Positions 12,760 to 24,699 of a DNA stretch of 64,000 nucleotides are shown here, one piece after another. The notes below the pieces were generated by a model. The model did no database searches. It was not told the origin of the DNA and saw only the letters and a list, made by a program, of their open reading frames with translations. Numbering within the stretch: the stretch's first letter is position 1; each line of letters starts with the position of its first letter. Made by a program: the position numbers and the translations under genes. Source of the DNA: Pelecanus crispus (taxonomy: Eukaryota > Chordata > Aves > Pelecaniformes > Pelecanidae); assembly GCF_030463565.1 (NCBI RefSeq), contig NC_134652.1:6475897-6539896 (forward strand), given 5' to 3'.

Positions 12760-12995
12760 ATCGCCATTCAAGATGAAGTTGAATTAATTCCTTTAAAGTT
12801 AGATTTAGTTTGATGAGAATTGGAAAGAATGATCAGCATATTTAACAATTAACATGGTCTGCATTTTACATTAACAGGCTGTCAATAAGCCAAGTCAGTT
12901 TGGTAGCCTTGAGCTTGCCTTGTTCTGATTAACTTATGTCTTTTATGCAAACATTAACTCACTCCTGGCATGTACTGTTCTTGCAAATACTAATC
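12760..12995. promoter_or_regulatory. Candidate conserved non-coding element
   Basis: A repeat-free block with homeodomain-like GAATTAATTC near 12,781, TTAACAATTAACATGG near 12,841, and an octamer-like ATGCAAAC at 12,945-12,952 running into ATTAACTCA. The composition (clustered AT cores between mixed-sequence spacers) resembles vertebrate developmental enhancers. Evidence is motif content only. Confidence 0.25.
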
Positions 12996-15064
12996 ATGGC
13001 ATAGATTAGATGAACATGAAACAGATTTAACATATCAAGTTCTACTAAAGATTGTAGGTGTGCAGTCAACAGCAATGTGCTTGCCAAAGACAACAAAACA
13101 GGGAAAATAATATAGAAAACAAACCCTTGTCTGCTTAGTTACATGACACCATAGTCCTGCTGTGTGACAAAGAACTTTTATGGAAACTGGCAAGCAACCA
13201 GGAGTTTTAATCATCACTCTGTGAGATGTCTCCATGGAATGATCATGATTATTCAAAGCGAGCTCTACTTCATGAAGCTGGTGACTATATAATAAAAAGT
13301 CATCTACAAGTCCTAATCTATAAATTATTTCTTGTTAGATGATGAAAGTAGCTGCATTGTTTATGCACATATGGGTTCTGCTATACAGGAGCAAAAGTTA
13401 GTGCAGGTTCTTACAATGAGATCAGTAAATCAGACTTTTCAAAGCTTCATACACAGCAGGTTGAAGATGCACCTGAAGCTGAGCTTTAGTTCTCCTGCTT
13501 TCCTCTCTTTTACCCATGACAATTTTAAAAAAATAGCCATCTGGCACCCCATCTGGCTACAACTCCAATCTTACAGTTTCTGGCGTTGCTTTTGTCTCCA
13601 GCACTGCCTTCGTGGAAGACAAAAGAGTCCTTCCTGAAACTTTACATAATTTGGGACCTTTGGGAAGCTCTGAAACAAAACAGAACACGAGGATGGAAAT
13701 CTACCATTCCAGTTATTAATAACTCTGAAAAAATTAAATTGTGCTGAAGAAAAATGACAACACCTGTTCTTGCCTTCCAGGTGTTTGAAAACAACATTGT
13801 TGCTGAGCTTCAGGAATTAAGGGAAGAAATCGTATTTGCCCGCTGCAGTCAGATACAGAGTCTTTAGGGATTCCAAAAACTGCATGAAAACATGGAGGAG
13901 AGAGGAAATAAATAACTTCTATGGAAAGAAAATCAGTCAGACCATCTTTATAGTTTTCCACTCAAAAAAGAGAGCATACATGTAAGCCCAGTTGTTTTTT
14001 TTACAAAGAATATTATTAACAGAGGTGATTTTTCAGCCAAGTATTAAGCTTGTTTTTAGGAGACAGAATTCAACATGATTTACAAGATAGAGTCCATGGA
14101 CCTTTCTGATTTTATAACTTCTTACATATAGAAGGGCAGCTGGTGTTGGAAAGGGCACTACAGGACTCAAAGGAATCTATCATTCCTTCCCAAAAGTTGC
14201 AAAGTCAAGCCATTCCTCGCATATTGATTTTAATGAAAGGAATTTTATCACCTATTTTCATCCTGTTCACTTGTGAGAGCGGCATCTGTTCAGTAACCAC
14301 TGCCCGTAAATATGTTAATGGTCTCTGTACTGGAAAGTTTTTAGCTAGTGTGAGTGAAATCCTTCAGCTGAGACACAAGAACCCTTTTTGAAAGGGAGAG
14401 GTTACTTTTTCTCATCAGTGTGGTGGGAATTTGGCATCCTACTCCCTTAAACAATACAAAAAATCTCAACCTGAAACGAACTCAGATATAAATCTAACAG
14501 CACCCAAATATATCACATGATGGAAAGACTTTAAGATCACAGCATGAACAGTAGCAGATGAAGCAGATGGACCAACAGCATAACCAGTCAATGACATGGG
14601 TACAAAAGTCTTGCATTTATACACTGCTTTAATCAAGAGAAGTTTTACACCACAAAGTGGTGCACAAAGAAAGGCTGTGTGCTTTCCTTTTGCAAAAAGG
14701 GAAAATAGCTCTGGAATTAAATAAATGGGTTTAGGCTTGTTGCCACAGTAAATCTCTCCTAAATCCTTTCACCCCACTCCAAGGGTGGGAGTGGGAGGCG
14801 CAGGACACAGTAGGGTTAGCCAAGACTTCCATTTCTCCCAAGAGGACTGGGGTTGCTTCAGCTGCTAGGACAAGGAGCATGGATTTATGCAGCATGTTTG
14901 GAATAGCACTTGTGTTAAGTAATATGTATTACTTAAATTATAAATATTTTTTTTTTTTCCCTCTAGCATATGTGACATGGCTATACCATTTCTGGAGTAA
15001 GAAAAAAAACCACACTTCGAGTTGTTTAAGATAAATTCACACATTTCTGCATAGTGTGTATGAT

Positions 15065-15235
15065 GCTTTCCCACTGAAGTTACTGGGAGTTAGTTGTGTT
15101 TGAGGATCCTGGCTGATGTCTTGTTGTTTACCCTTTTGATAACAATGCCAGGCACTTCCTAAAGTTACACTGCATTAAGAAAGGAGTCAATGGAAATTTG
15201 CCGATTTACACCAGCTGTGAATTCATGCAGGCATT
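15065..15235. repeat. Old amniote interspersed repeat remnant
   Basis: The left part contains CCCACTGAAGTTACTGGGAG. The right part contains GGAGTCAATGG followed by GATTTACACCAGCTG. Both resemble the recurrent 'cactgaagtcaatggga' and 'tttacaccagctg' motifs found in a diverged family of repeats in turtles, crocodilians and birds. I am confident of the resemblance but not of the family name, and the ends are approximate. Confidence 0.45.
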
Positions 15236-15589
15236 CAGTGGAAATATCACATGCTTCTTGTAGTGGAAAAAATAAAGTCAGCATTGAAACTGATCTCTGT
15301 ATTATTCAGGTAGTCTGTGTGTATATAGAGTAACGTGATGTCCTGTTGCTCTTTACAGTTTTAAGAAATTAACAGGTGACTTCAAGGACAAAAAGCCCTT
15401 TCTGTCCCTCCAAGAAAAATCATGGGTAGTCAGCTAGTATGTTTTCCCTAGAAATGTTTTTAGAATAATGGATGAAGTGATACAGAATCTGTAGGTGAAT
15501 TCAAGTTATAAAGTTATAGCTGTCTTTGTGTAAGCTGGGTTATTTATATCAAGTTTTATACAGCCAGAGTTTCAATCCCTGTTATTTTA

Positions 15590-15705
15590 ACTTATTTATT
15601 TAAAAATTAAAGAATGCCTTAGGTTGCCTGCCAGCTGTATCACAGCCACACAGGCTATCGTGCAAGAGATCAGTCATTTAAAATCAGTGCATGACAAAGT
15701 GTAGG
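15590..15705. promoter_or_regulatory. Possible conserved non-coding element
   Basis: A block around an E-box CAGCTG at 15,632-15,637 with AT-rich cores on both sides (AAATTAAAG; TCATTTAAAATCA). It has no repeat and no open frame. Support is weak and based on texture only. Confidence 0.15.
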
Positions 15706-16184
15706 AAAAAGAAATATTCCCACAAATGCAAACATTATGAGGGAAGTGCTTTATATGTTATAAGCCACATAGTCAGCTGGCTGTTTTAAGTGAGACATTC
15801 ACTTCTCTCTCCATGTTTATAAATAGCATTATGAAGGGTGTGTTATATGCTCTTAACCACCCCAAGAAAATAATTTTAATATTCCACAATTCATATGTTC
15901 ATTTACACATGGTGAGAGAATATAACGTTAACATTTGGATTTGGAAACATCTAAAATCCATATTGTCCTGATGGAAACAATTATGATGAAAGTAAAGCAA
16001 CAGCAAAACTGACTTCCAAAATCCTGGGTGACACAAGAAGTCACTGAGCTCCACCATGCACCAAAGCACAAACTTTCACCTCATTCATTTAACTTGTTCA
16101 GGAGGGTCTCTAGTGTAAAAAATGAACTCCTGCCTTGCTTGCTTTGACAGGTCAATTTAGTTTTAGTTTAATACTGCTGGGGAG

Positions 16185-16410
16185 TTACCTCTCAGGCTGA
16201 TCAGAACAGCCAGGAAATAAAAAAAAAAAGAGACTAACTAGACACAATCCAATTAGTCAGTCGGGAGGTGATGTCAAAGGCAAGTTTCAATTACAACATG
16301 ATTATTAACTGTGGTCATGTTAGCCTAAGATAAATACACTCATTCTAACACTAGACATGCTAATTGAAGCCTTCATTGAGGACTTGCTATAACAAAGTGT
16401 TAGGCACAAA
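16185..16410. promoter_or_regulatory. Candidate conserved non-coding element
   Basis: A repeat-free block (apart from a short A run at about 16,219) with CCAATTAG near 16,249, a TCF/LEF- or nuclear-receptor-like TCAAAGG near 16,274, ATGATTATTAACTG near 16,299, a RUNX-like TGTGGTCA near 16,310, and GCTAATTGAAG near 16,359. Its dense, mixed motif content is typical of conserved vertebrate enhancers. Target gene and activity are unknown. Confidence 0.3.
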
Positions 16411-16419
16411 ACGCCCAGA

Positions 16420-17210
16420 GGAAGCAGCAATAGCTGTTAGCTGTGGCTGAGGTGCTCACAGTGAAGATCACAGTGAAGCCAGCACAGTCCTGGGCTGTTT
16501 CAGCAGCCCTGAGGGGATCACACAAGGGCTGAGCCAGGAACTGACCAGCCCTTTTAGCCCTGACGATGGTTCCTGTATGGAAAACCGGGGGGGAGTGGAC
16601 ACGAAGTCATGGTCTGCCTGGAAATATCATTATAGCAAGGTGACCAGGCCTGGGGACACAAGCTCAGCAGGGTTTTCTGGAGCCAACCAGCAGAAGAGGC
16701 TTGCTCTTCAGGCCCTGATGTGTTTTTCCATCTGTAGCATAAATTTCTGCTCTGAAACACAGGGACTGGTTCCTCATGTAAGGGACAGCAACGCAATGCC
16801 CAGGTAAGAGGTCCCAACCTTCGAGCAAATTCAAGCGCAAAGGGAAATTTACAGATGGAGACACGGCTTTGAGTAAACACAGATGAGGTGGGAAAGGTTT
16901 GGGAATGACAGCTCATTTTTAGTGTTAGGAGAGGAAAGAAGGTCCTGCTGTGCTCTGGTTATTGAACACGAGAAAGCTGATAATGAGAAGGCAAGAGAAA
17001 ACCTACTGGGATCATAGGAAAGGGAAGACTCTTCCAAACAAATGAAGTTGAATTAATGGGTGGGATGGCTTGTGCTACATGAGTACAGATCTGAGCCTTT
17101 GACTTCCAAAAGAGTGGCCTCTTTGGAGAACAAAGCCAGGCACATAACCTATGTATAAGGAATTTACCATTCAACTAACTGCAAAACTTAGCAGATTTCA
17201 GGACAGCTGA
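16420..17210. other. Unique, somewhat GC-richer segment without a gene
   Basis: Overlapping frames on both strands (16,554-16,916 minus; 16,577-16,807 plus; 16,849-17,174 minus) are shadows of a GC-richer stretch and have no domain I recognise. No splice architecture or promoter is evident. Confidence 0.45.
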
Positions 17211-17220
17211 GGACTTAAAT

Positions 17221-17265
17221 GAGTCAATGGGACCGCAGATGCTCAGCACTTTGAGAGTCAGGCGT
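17221..17265 (+). repeat. Old amniote interspersed repeat fragment
   Basis: Contains GTCAATGGGACCGCAGATG, then GCTCAGCACTTTGAGAGTCAGG. This closely follows the motif order 'caatgggagctgcaggtgctcagcacctctgaaaatcaggc' of an old amniote repeat family. It is short and diverged, and the family name is not assigned. Confidence 0.5.
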
Positions 17266-17269
17266 TCTG

Positions 17270-20200
17270 TCTATCGTGATCTGAGTAGCTCCAGTCGGGG
17301 AGGAATCTGGTACCACTCTCAGAAGAGCTGAAACGGGCTGATTACTGCTAATCGTTCCACTTCACACCATATTATCTCCATATGTTTTTGACAGAAAGCT
17401 GTGAGAGGCTTTTCCACTTGGAGTGTGCCATAGACCTGAAACAGCTGAATCACAGCCCTGGATTATTTAAATGTGACTTAGAACATAGGAAAATTTTAAA
17501 CTTTTTCCTAGGAAAATTCAAGATAACTAAGCATCTGAAGAAACTTCAGCATCTGCTTTTGTGTGTAATCAGTCACATGAAAACACATGCAAAGTTTGGA
17601 CTAGAGAAATACAGAAAGCTGAAAATGCCGGCCAACTAAACTGGATCCACTGAGATAAATGATGGGCATCTCTTTTTCTACTTACTGCATGAAACTTATT
17701 TCTCCTCTATTTGACAAAATTAAATCATCTCAGTAAATCATCACCAACAGACCACCTAGTTATTTTCTGTACACCCCATGATTCTGCCCTTTTGCTGATC
17801 GCTAAGAATTCCATTTCTGTTGCACAGGACTTGAACCTAGAGGTCCGTAATTCTTGGTGTTGTCCAGAACTAATTAATACAAATAAGAATGGTTATTTAA
17901 GAAATACAGAGTGTTAGAGGATTATTTGAGAAATGCTGAGTATTTGAAAGGCACAAAGAGTTATTTAGAGGAATAAGGGTCCCCTTGTATTTTATGCTGC
18001 TATTGTTTTACAAAATTATATATAAAAGCAACTGAACGTCTAATACACTTACAAAACCAGCTTTGGTAAAATGGTGTTGAAAAGGACATTTGTGAGATTG
18101 AGACACACAAAAAATTTTGAGATCATTCAACTGAAATATGTCACTTACATTCTGTCTAAAACCTAAAAGTTTTGCAGGCATAATTTTATTGGTTAGGAAG
18201 ACAGAAAAGAAATCCCTGCTTAACCAGCAAAGCTCAGCTGACTAGCAACCTAAAGTCAGTTTAATCATTGCAGCAAAACCCAAAAACTTTTGGCAGTTTA
18301 GTTTATTTCCTTTGAGGATCCTGCACAGAGGGATATTATTTTGCCATTTTAGGTTCCATCTCTCCCAGCAATGCTGCTGATAAACTCAGTTGATACATCC
18401 TTTCTTATTTATTGTTACGTGAAGTCACAACAGTAAGCAATCCTTCCCACCAAAAAAACTCATATACGGTTAATCTAAATAACATCTCCTTAATCCGAAT
18501 GCTTACAATAAACTTACTTAGCAATCATGGCCTAGAAGAGATGGAATAATTAGCCTGCTTTACTGGGATAGAGTTTTATAACTCCCATAAAACAACCTTG
18601 TTGAGCCTGAGGTTTTTTAGCCATTTAAATGAGGAAGCCCAGCTGAGAAATGGCAAATGATAAATCTTACCCACAGCTTCTCCACCAGACTGACTGTAAA
18701 CGCAGCTGCGGTGATGCTAGGTAGGTGATAAAATGGCTCCTTTGGTCTTATTAAATGACCAAAGGTATATAAACAGGCACTGAGTAAGCAAAAAGGAATT
18801 AATTTCAGGAATGCGGGCACGTTGCTATATAATGACCGCACAGGGATAGAAAGACAAACCGCCACTGGTGCAACCAACAGCTTCTGTATGGTAGAGAGTA
18901 TCATTCAAATCAGAAGACTAAGCTGGGAGTTCCTACACACCAGCAGAAATCCATTTCATGGTCAAGGTCAACCCTGTCATACCATTTTCTTCCAGTGTCA
19001 CCATTCGGTAATGTTATACTTAAATTAGGTTCTAGAGAAGTCTTGTTGGGTCTGTCATAAACTTGGATTACACTACCTGCTATGCAGATGAGTGTTTAGG
19101 CCAACCAGCAATGACAAGGATTGACCTCTGAACAGGTTGTCAATGTATCTTCTGCCACCATCTTCTCAAAAATGGATACAGCTGCCCATCCTAAGGTTTA
19201 TCATGTTGCAGGAAAATAAAGAAGTTATTCTTAAGCAATATCCTTAATTCTGTTAATGTCATTATGGGCTGGAAAGTTAAAATTGATAGATGATATTGTC
19301 TTGTGTGGTTGATAAATGATGCATCTTTTGCTTCTGAAAACATAGTCTTTTTCATTAAAAAAAAAATTAATGAAATCTAATAGCACAGACATGTTCTACA
19401 TCATGTCATCTCTTTGTATGGAGTCTTATGCTCTGTATTGGTTATATAATACCAAAAAAGATACCAAAAATCTGTTCCTGGGTTTTATTTTCTTTTGAAA
19501 AAATAGTCTATCACAAAATGAACCCTTTCCTCTTTACACAGTTTCTCTTCATGAATGTGATCTCTTTAGAGATGACAGAAAGAAGATTACTTTCCATGCT
19601 TATTAACAGAGGTACTCTTTGTTTCAGTGATGTCTCCATTTTCCTATTTGTATATATTTTAGAGTTCTAAACAAATTCAGCACATCACATAAATTAAGAA
19701 GATTAAATAGAAGCAGCACTAAGAGAAGCAAACAAGGTTTAACCCTGGTGTAAAGGATGAATTAAGCACAATGGCATCAAACAGGAACAGGGAACTTTGA
19801 AAAGAAGTAGGTGATTGCTGTCTCTCAATTTATGAGAAGGATTAAACAGTAAATGCTTGAAGAGAGCACATAGAATAAGTGCTTTTCACTACAGAATAAT
19901 TATGCAATGTAAGACAAGGACATCATCTGCCTACTCATCTTACTGCAAAGCACTCATCTCTAACCATAGAAAGCCTAAAAACTTCTGGTGTTTTAAAAAC
20001 TTTCTCCATTACATAGTAATGAGAAATTCAGCTCTCCCAATAAATCACTTCAACCTGCCCCTTTTGTTCAACACTGCATTCCCTTGTTCTTCTCTTTATT
20101 ATTAACTTCAACTCCACAGGGCATTACCGTATTTAACATCAAGGACTTACAACCTGTACTCCATCACCCACAGAGTTGACAAAGGTGCGATGAAAGCTGC

Positions 20201-20590
20201 GCATTGCCGATGTTGTGCCTTAGTGATTTTCCTCTATATGGTTAAAGCTGTAACTAGTGATCGATGTGATCCAGCCTGACCTCTTTCCAAGCTGTCTTAG
20301 CAGCTCCCCTCTTTGTACGGCCCCTCTGACATTTCCTGATTTAAATATATAATGTACAGCTAGACTGTTCTCTCTTTCCTCTTCCAAAAAGATTAAAGCA
20401 TGAACAAGGGGAGCATGACCATTTAAAGGTAGGGCATATCTGTGATATTTCAAAACACACCAGAACATTCAAAAATCACCAGGAATTTGAGATTATCATT
20501 ATAGAGACTGCTACATACAGGAATTTCAGAAGAACCCACCACAAGAGCTGTTGCAAGAAGCAGCCACAGCTGTATCACTGAGAAGACATG
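17270..20590. other. Unique sequence from 17.3 to 20.6 kb
   Basis: AT-rich single-copy DNA with only short frames (95 codons or fewer), none recognisable. Around 20,260-20,300 a segment reading GTGATCCAGCCTGACCTC weakly resembles the inverted 3' part of an old CR1, too weakly to call. No RNA gene or regulatory feature is supported. Confidence 0.5.
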
Positions 20591-20597
20591 CATGCAT

Positions 20598-20600
<3 letters not shown>

Positions 20601-20639
<39 letters not shown>
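20601..20639. repeat. Poly-T tract (39 nt), longest homopolymer in the window
   Basis: Thirty-nine uninterrupted T. A tract this long could be the reversed A tail of a minus-strand retro-insert extending rightwards from 20,640, but that flank matches no element or mRNA I know. Length in an assembly is unreliable and polymorphic. Confidence 0.9.
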
Positions 20640-20640
<1 letters not shown>

Positions 20641-20644
20641 AGTA

Positions 20645-22320
20645 AGTAAATATCCACCTTTGAGACACAAGCATCTCCTGAAACTGGCCAAAGGATCTTG
20701 TAGGTCCGGAACTAAGCTTTCTTGTAACTTCTAGCACAAACTTCTAATGGCAGAAGGTACCATGTCTTGACATCTATGTGGCTGTAGTTGGCTCCAGACT
20801 AAAAATAATATTTCATATAAGAAAATGAAAAGCTTCGCAAAAATTTTTGCCTTGATCAAAAATGAAGATGATAGCTGCTTTACTCTCATTCTGGCAATGT
20901 ATTACATTGTATTAAACCCACATTTCTATCTATTAATTGCGAAGTGACATTCTTCTTTTCTTTTTTGGATTGTCCTCATTGAGGCTTCTGGGAGTATTTC
21001 AAAAAACAAAGGAAAATTGATTTTTCCATTTATTCATATCATCCTTCAGTTTTCAACACCACATTCAGACCACTAACTGAAATGTTGTGTTTGACCACAT
21101 CAAATTCATGCATTCTGATAAACTACTGCAAATATCTTACTCTTGTCTCAGCATGCCTGAAACAGTATATGTAAAAATGTCCTTAAAAGAGGGGAAAATC
21201 ACAGCAAGAGGGGGGAAAAGAAAAAAAAAGGGGCGGGGGGGAAGATAGAAATGACATATTAGCAATGAAAAATGCTACTAAGAAGAAATACATTCTTGCT
21301 TGGCACAAATAAGAGGCTGCTTTTTCATTGCCAAAGTAAAGTCAGATTACTTTTCAGAGTTATGCAAACCTCAAAGTTTTGCCTGGAGGAGATCCTGAAA
21401 GAGAATTTGAGGAAGGTTCATTCCAATTCCTGCTATTTGATCCACAAAGGAGAAATACTGCTGGCATTAGCTCAGCACGCCCTGGGATGCTATTGGCCTG
21501 TCATCCTTGAAAGAAGAGAAGTATTGCTGGTAGGGAAAAAGGCAAGTGGTCTCCATGCGTGACTTCCAATGAGACCCAGACACAGGTTATTAGAAAACTA
21601 GACCTCCACCAAACAGGATTCAAAATCCAGTGTGAAGTTAGTTGGCTATTTTACATCAGTGCCGCTGTCATCTTCGGTGGTTTGTTGGGTTGTTTTTTTT
21701 TTTATTTGGCTCCAGTTACGGATCAGGATCCTTTTGTGTATTTGATAAACATAACAAAAACATCAGTTTCTGTGCAAAGGGATAGAAATGACCTTTACTT
21801 TTATAGTTCCAGTTTTTAGTACCAGCATGACAGGCTTTTGACAGCAACGGGACGTGTTTTGTTTGTTTGGCATTCCAGTACTTTACCAAGCAAGATGGAA
21901 AAGACAGTTTTGGCACTTGCATACTTGTATCATGCTTTAACTTGCCCGTAGCAAAGGAGCAGAACCTGAGCCTGCAGGGACAGCCTGTATTAATGACCCA
22001 TTCATCCCCAAAAGAGTAATCAGTTACCTGTCAGACAAAAAGAATTTAGAAAACATTTTAAGTAGCTTCTCTGCTTATCAATAGCGTAATGAGCACAAAT
22101 CTGCCATTTTCTGCAGTCTTCTAAACCAAGGTAAGCCCACTGCACTTAAAGCAGGAGAACAGCCATTAAACTTTTGGGCTTGTGTTAATACAACCTCAGT
22201 GCTCCTTAAGTAAAGCAACATTTCCCCAGAGCACCGGCCCCTGGAACTCTTTCTTCTCCCTGACAGAGTGGATCTTTATCGTGCCGCTGACTACAATTTG
22301 AGAACAATTTGGTGAATGTA
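20645..22320. other. Unique sequence from 20.6 to 22.3 kb
   Basis: AT-rich single-copy DNA. A 96-codon and an 86-codon plus frame (21,272-21,562 and 21,559-21,819) overlap by four bases, but neither has a known domain and the first opens at a non-ATG codon in AT-rich sequence. They are treated as chance frames. Confidence 0.45.
21205..21246. repeat. Purine-rich (A/G) tract with G runs
   Basis: About 42 nt of A and G with two non-purine interruptions (C at 21,204-21,205 edge and at 21,234), including G6, A9, G4 and G7 runs. Such tracts can form triplex or partly quadruplex structures on one strand. It does not look like a microsatellite with a regular unit. Confidence 0.7.
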
Positions 22321-22324
22321 AGGA

Positions 22325-22475
22325 GACAAAGAAATTGTTTAATCCTCTTCTTTACTTTTCATCATGCTTTTAGAATTATTATTCTTTTCTGATTTGCCTT
22401 TGTTGTGGCATATAGCACTGACCGTAACATTGCCTTTAATCACATCACCCCAGGAGTGAGAGCAGGAAGAGAGTA
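22325..22475. promoter_or_regulatory. Possible conserved non-coding element
   Basis: A repeat-free block containing GCCTTTGTTGTGGC (SOX-like CCTTTGTT overlapping RUNX-like TGTGG) near 22,396-22,409, GAATTATTATTC near 22,373, and TTTAATCACATCACC near 22,435. The evidence is motif content only. Confidence 0.2.
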
Positions 22476-22479
22476 ATGT

Positions 22480-24560
22480 CCCATTAGTGCTGGGACATTT
22501 AATTCTCCTCTGCCAACTGAGAGACTAGTCTCTGGACTGAAAATTCAGTAGTGTTATATGGGACACAGGTGCATGGCACTGCATATCTCTTCTTTCTCCA
22601 GTATAACAGAAATGGGAAGGCTACCTGAGAGAGCAGACTTTGAGAAGAAAAATTCTCTGACTCCTGTAGGACAGTGAAAATATTTGAACAAATCACAATA
22701 TACAACTTGGACCCACGTCCTAGAATGGCAGACAGACATATACACTGTCTTCTCTCTTCTTTCTTACAAAGAACTATCAATGTAGATCCATATGTGACTT
22801 TTCACTAGGAAAACAACCCATGGAAGAAAACTTCAAACAGTTAGACATTTGATCTTCATTTTTTTTAAACCTATCAAAATCTCAGGGTTTGTTAGTGTCC
22901 CCTCAGCCTCAGATGGTCTCTTCAGGCTTTTCAATTCTGTATTCTTCATATTAGTCCAATAAAGGGAGGAGATCTTTCTTCTGCTGAGAAAACAAATGTA
23001 AAACAGTAGAAGCGCAATAATGTGTGTTACAGTGCGCTTCTGTGAAAAACAGACTTCTAAAAATTGCATCCTGGGATTCCCTATTTATTACCTTGCAATT
23101 ATTTCTTGATCAAACCTATCCAGTTTAGCACTGAAAGGACAGGTTTGCTACTGCCTGTCACTGAGAGCTCAACAAAGGTAAAGCTTGATATTTTCTGGGT
23201 CATACTCTCTGAAAAGGTCTTGAATGAGAATGTTGAAAAATCTCACTCACAGTATGTGAGCCAGAACCCCAGTTACCTTCCACTTCCACAGGACTGAGAA
23301 AACCCCAGAAAGAGTAGCAATAGGTTATTTAAAGACCAAAGCAAATAGATCTGAGTCTAAGTAGACGCAGGAAACAGATGAGTGTCTCATGATGGTGCAA
23401 TCTGTACAGCAAGTTTTTGACAAAAGCCCCAAGCTGCGGCTCATCCAAGAGTCTTTCCACCGGGTGTTCATTTAAGCCTATAAAGATACAGATTAGCTTC
23501 AGCCAACACAAGGCAGTGATGTATTTTTGTCTGTCCTAGAATCTTTTATTTCAGGGGGGCATGACTTCCACCCCTATCCCAGTCTCTCTGCAGGTTTTTT
23601 TTTCCCCTTAGAATGACTCCCATACCAATCATGGCTACATGACCTCCAGTTTGCTTGGATCAGAGGGAGAGAGAGGCCATGTATGCTAGTAAAATATGAT
23701 GCAAATGCTAGAGGCTGCAGCTAGAGTCCAGGAAAAGGCTTTTGACAAAACAAACACACTATGTGGTCCAAGACCTCTACAGCTCCAAACTGTATTACTG
23801 CCACGACTTCAGACCACTGCTGTGATGGGTTTTATAGGGATGCAATGACATTAACTAGGATTGCATACAACTGTGGTATTTTCCTAAGTTGTTACAGATG
23901 TAGATTAGGTAAGTCAAACCTTCTCATAGCACCAGACCCACTTTGTGGGCACAGGGCTCCTTCAGCGCAATCCCATTTATTCTAAGGTACTGTACTTTTG
24001 GTTGTGTTCATGAGCATCGGGACACCCAGGGCCCAGGGAGAAGGGGCTGCCCTGTTTCCCTTTTCTCCTTGAGCTTGGGACAGCAGCAGACGCTGCCCTG
24101 CCTCGCCATGCGTGCTGCTCCTCATGGCAGCTCATCAGCTGGGAAGGTGTCAAACGTTATAACCAAGGGGCAAGTTTATAAAGAAATGTAGAGGGAATAA
24201 GAAATTAAAAGATCTAATCTGGAAGAATTGTGTGTAGTGTTTCTGCTATTGAAACACTGAAGACTGGCCAAAAGACAGATGAAAGAATAATACAACCTCT
24301 GGAAAACTGGGGATAGTTTTAGAAGCTAGATCTATTTAAACTTCCAAAGGTGCCCTGCCACCGTCGAGACACTGATCTAGAATGAAATGGATAAAAAAAA
24401 AAATCTGATATTAGAGGTTTTTTTAAAACATGTCAGACAAAGCCATACTAAGATTGAGAGACTGGAAGCTGAAGCTACATAAATTCAAACTGGAAAAAAA
24501 GTGACAACTTTTACTTACTGGCAGTCAATCACTGCACGAACTTCTCATGCATGGTTTCCC
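22480..24560. other. Unique sequence from 22.5 to 24.6 kb
   Basis: Single-copy DNA with frames of 93 codons or fewer. A GC-richer stretch at 24,000-24,140 generates overlapping frames but no recognisable protein. No gene or mobile element is supported. Confidence 0.5.
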
Positions 24561-24566
24561 CACCAC

Positions 24567-24584
24567 TTTTTTTTTTTTTTTTTT
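24567..24584. repeat. Poly-T tract (18 nt)
   Basis: An uninterrupted T run directly left of the old CR1 3' end at 24,645. It is not part of that element, because CR1 ends in short tandem repeats rather than a poly-A tail. Confidence 0.9.
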
Positions 24585-24644
24585 AAATAAAAATGGATGT
24601 CTTTCTAAAACATATCCTTCTGTTGAATAATGCAGCTTGCCCTG

Positions 24645-24693
24645 TACTGTGTAGGACATCAAATATTCCCTTCTGGCCTTGATCTATGAATGA
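24645..24693 (+). mobile_element. Old CR1-type LINE, 3' end fragment
   Basis: The segment reads CCCTTCTGGCCTTGATC, then CTATGAATGATTATA. This matches the 3' terminus of old amniote CR1 elements ('tcccttctggccttgaactctatgaatctatgaat'). Only the last 50 bases or so are recognisable, and the upstream part is lost or too diverged. This type is older than the bird CR1 copies elsewhere in the window, which have ATTCTATGAT tails. Confidence 0.55.
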
Positions 24694-24699
24694 TTATAA

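Noticed and set aside
20260..20300. Possible inverted old CR1 3' end
   Set aside because: GTGATCCAGCCTGACCTC resembles it over fewer than 20 bases without further collinear matches.
21272..21819. Two overlapping plus frames (96 and 86 codons) as a small gene pair
   Set aside because: A bacterial-style overlap has no meaning in a vertebrate genome. The first frame lacks an ATG start and neither is recognisable.
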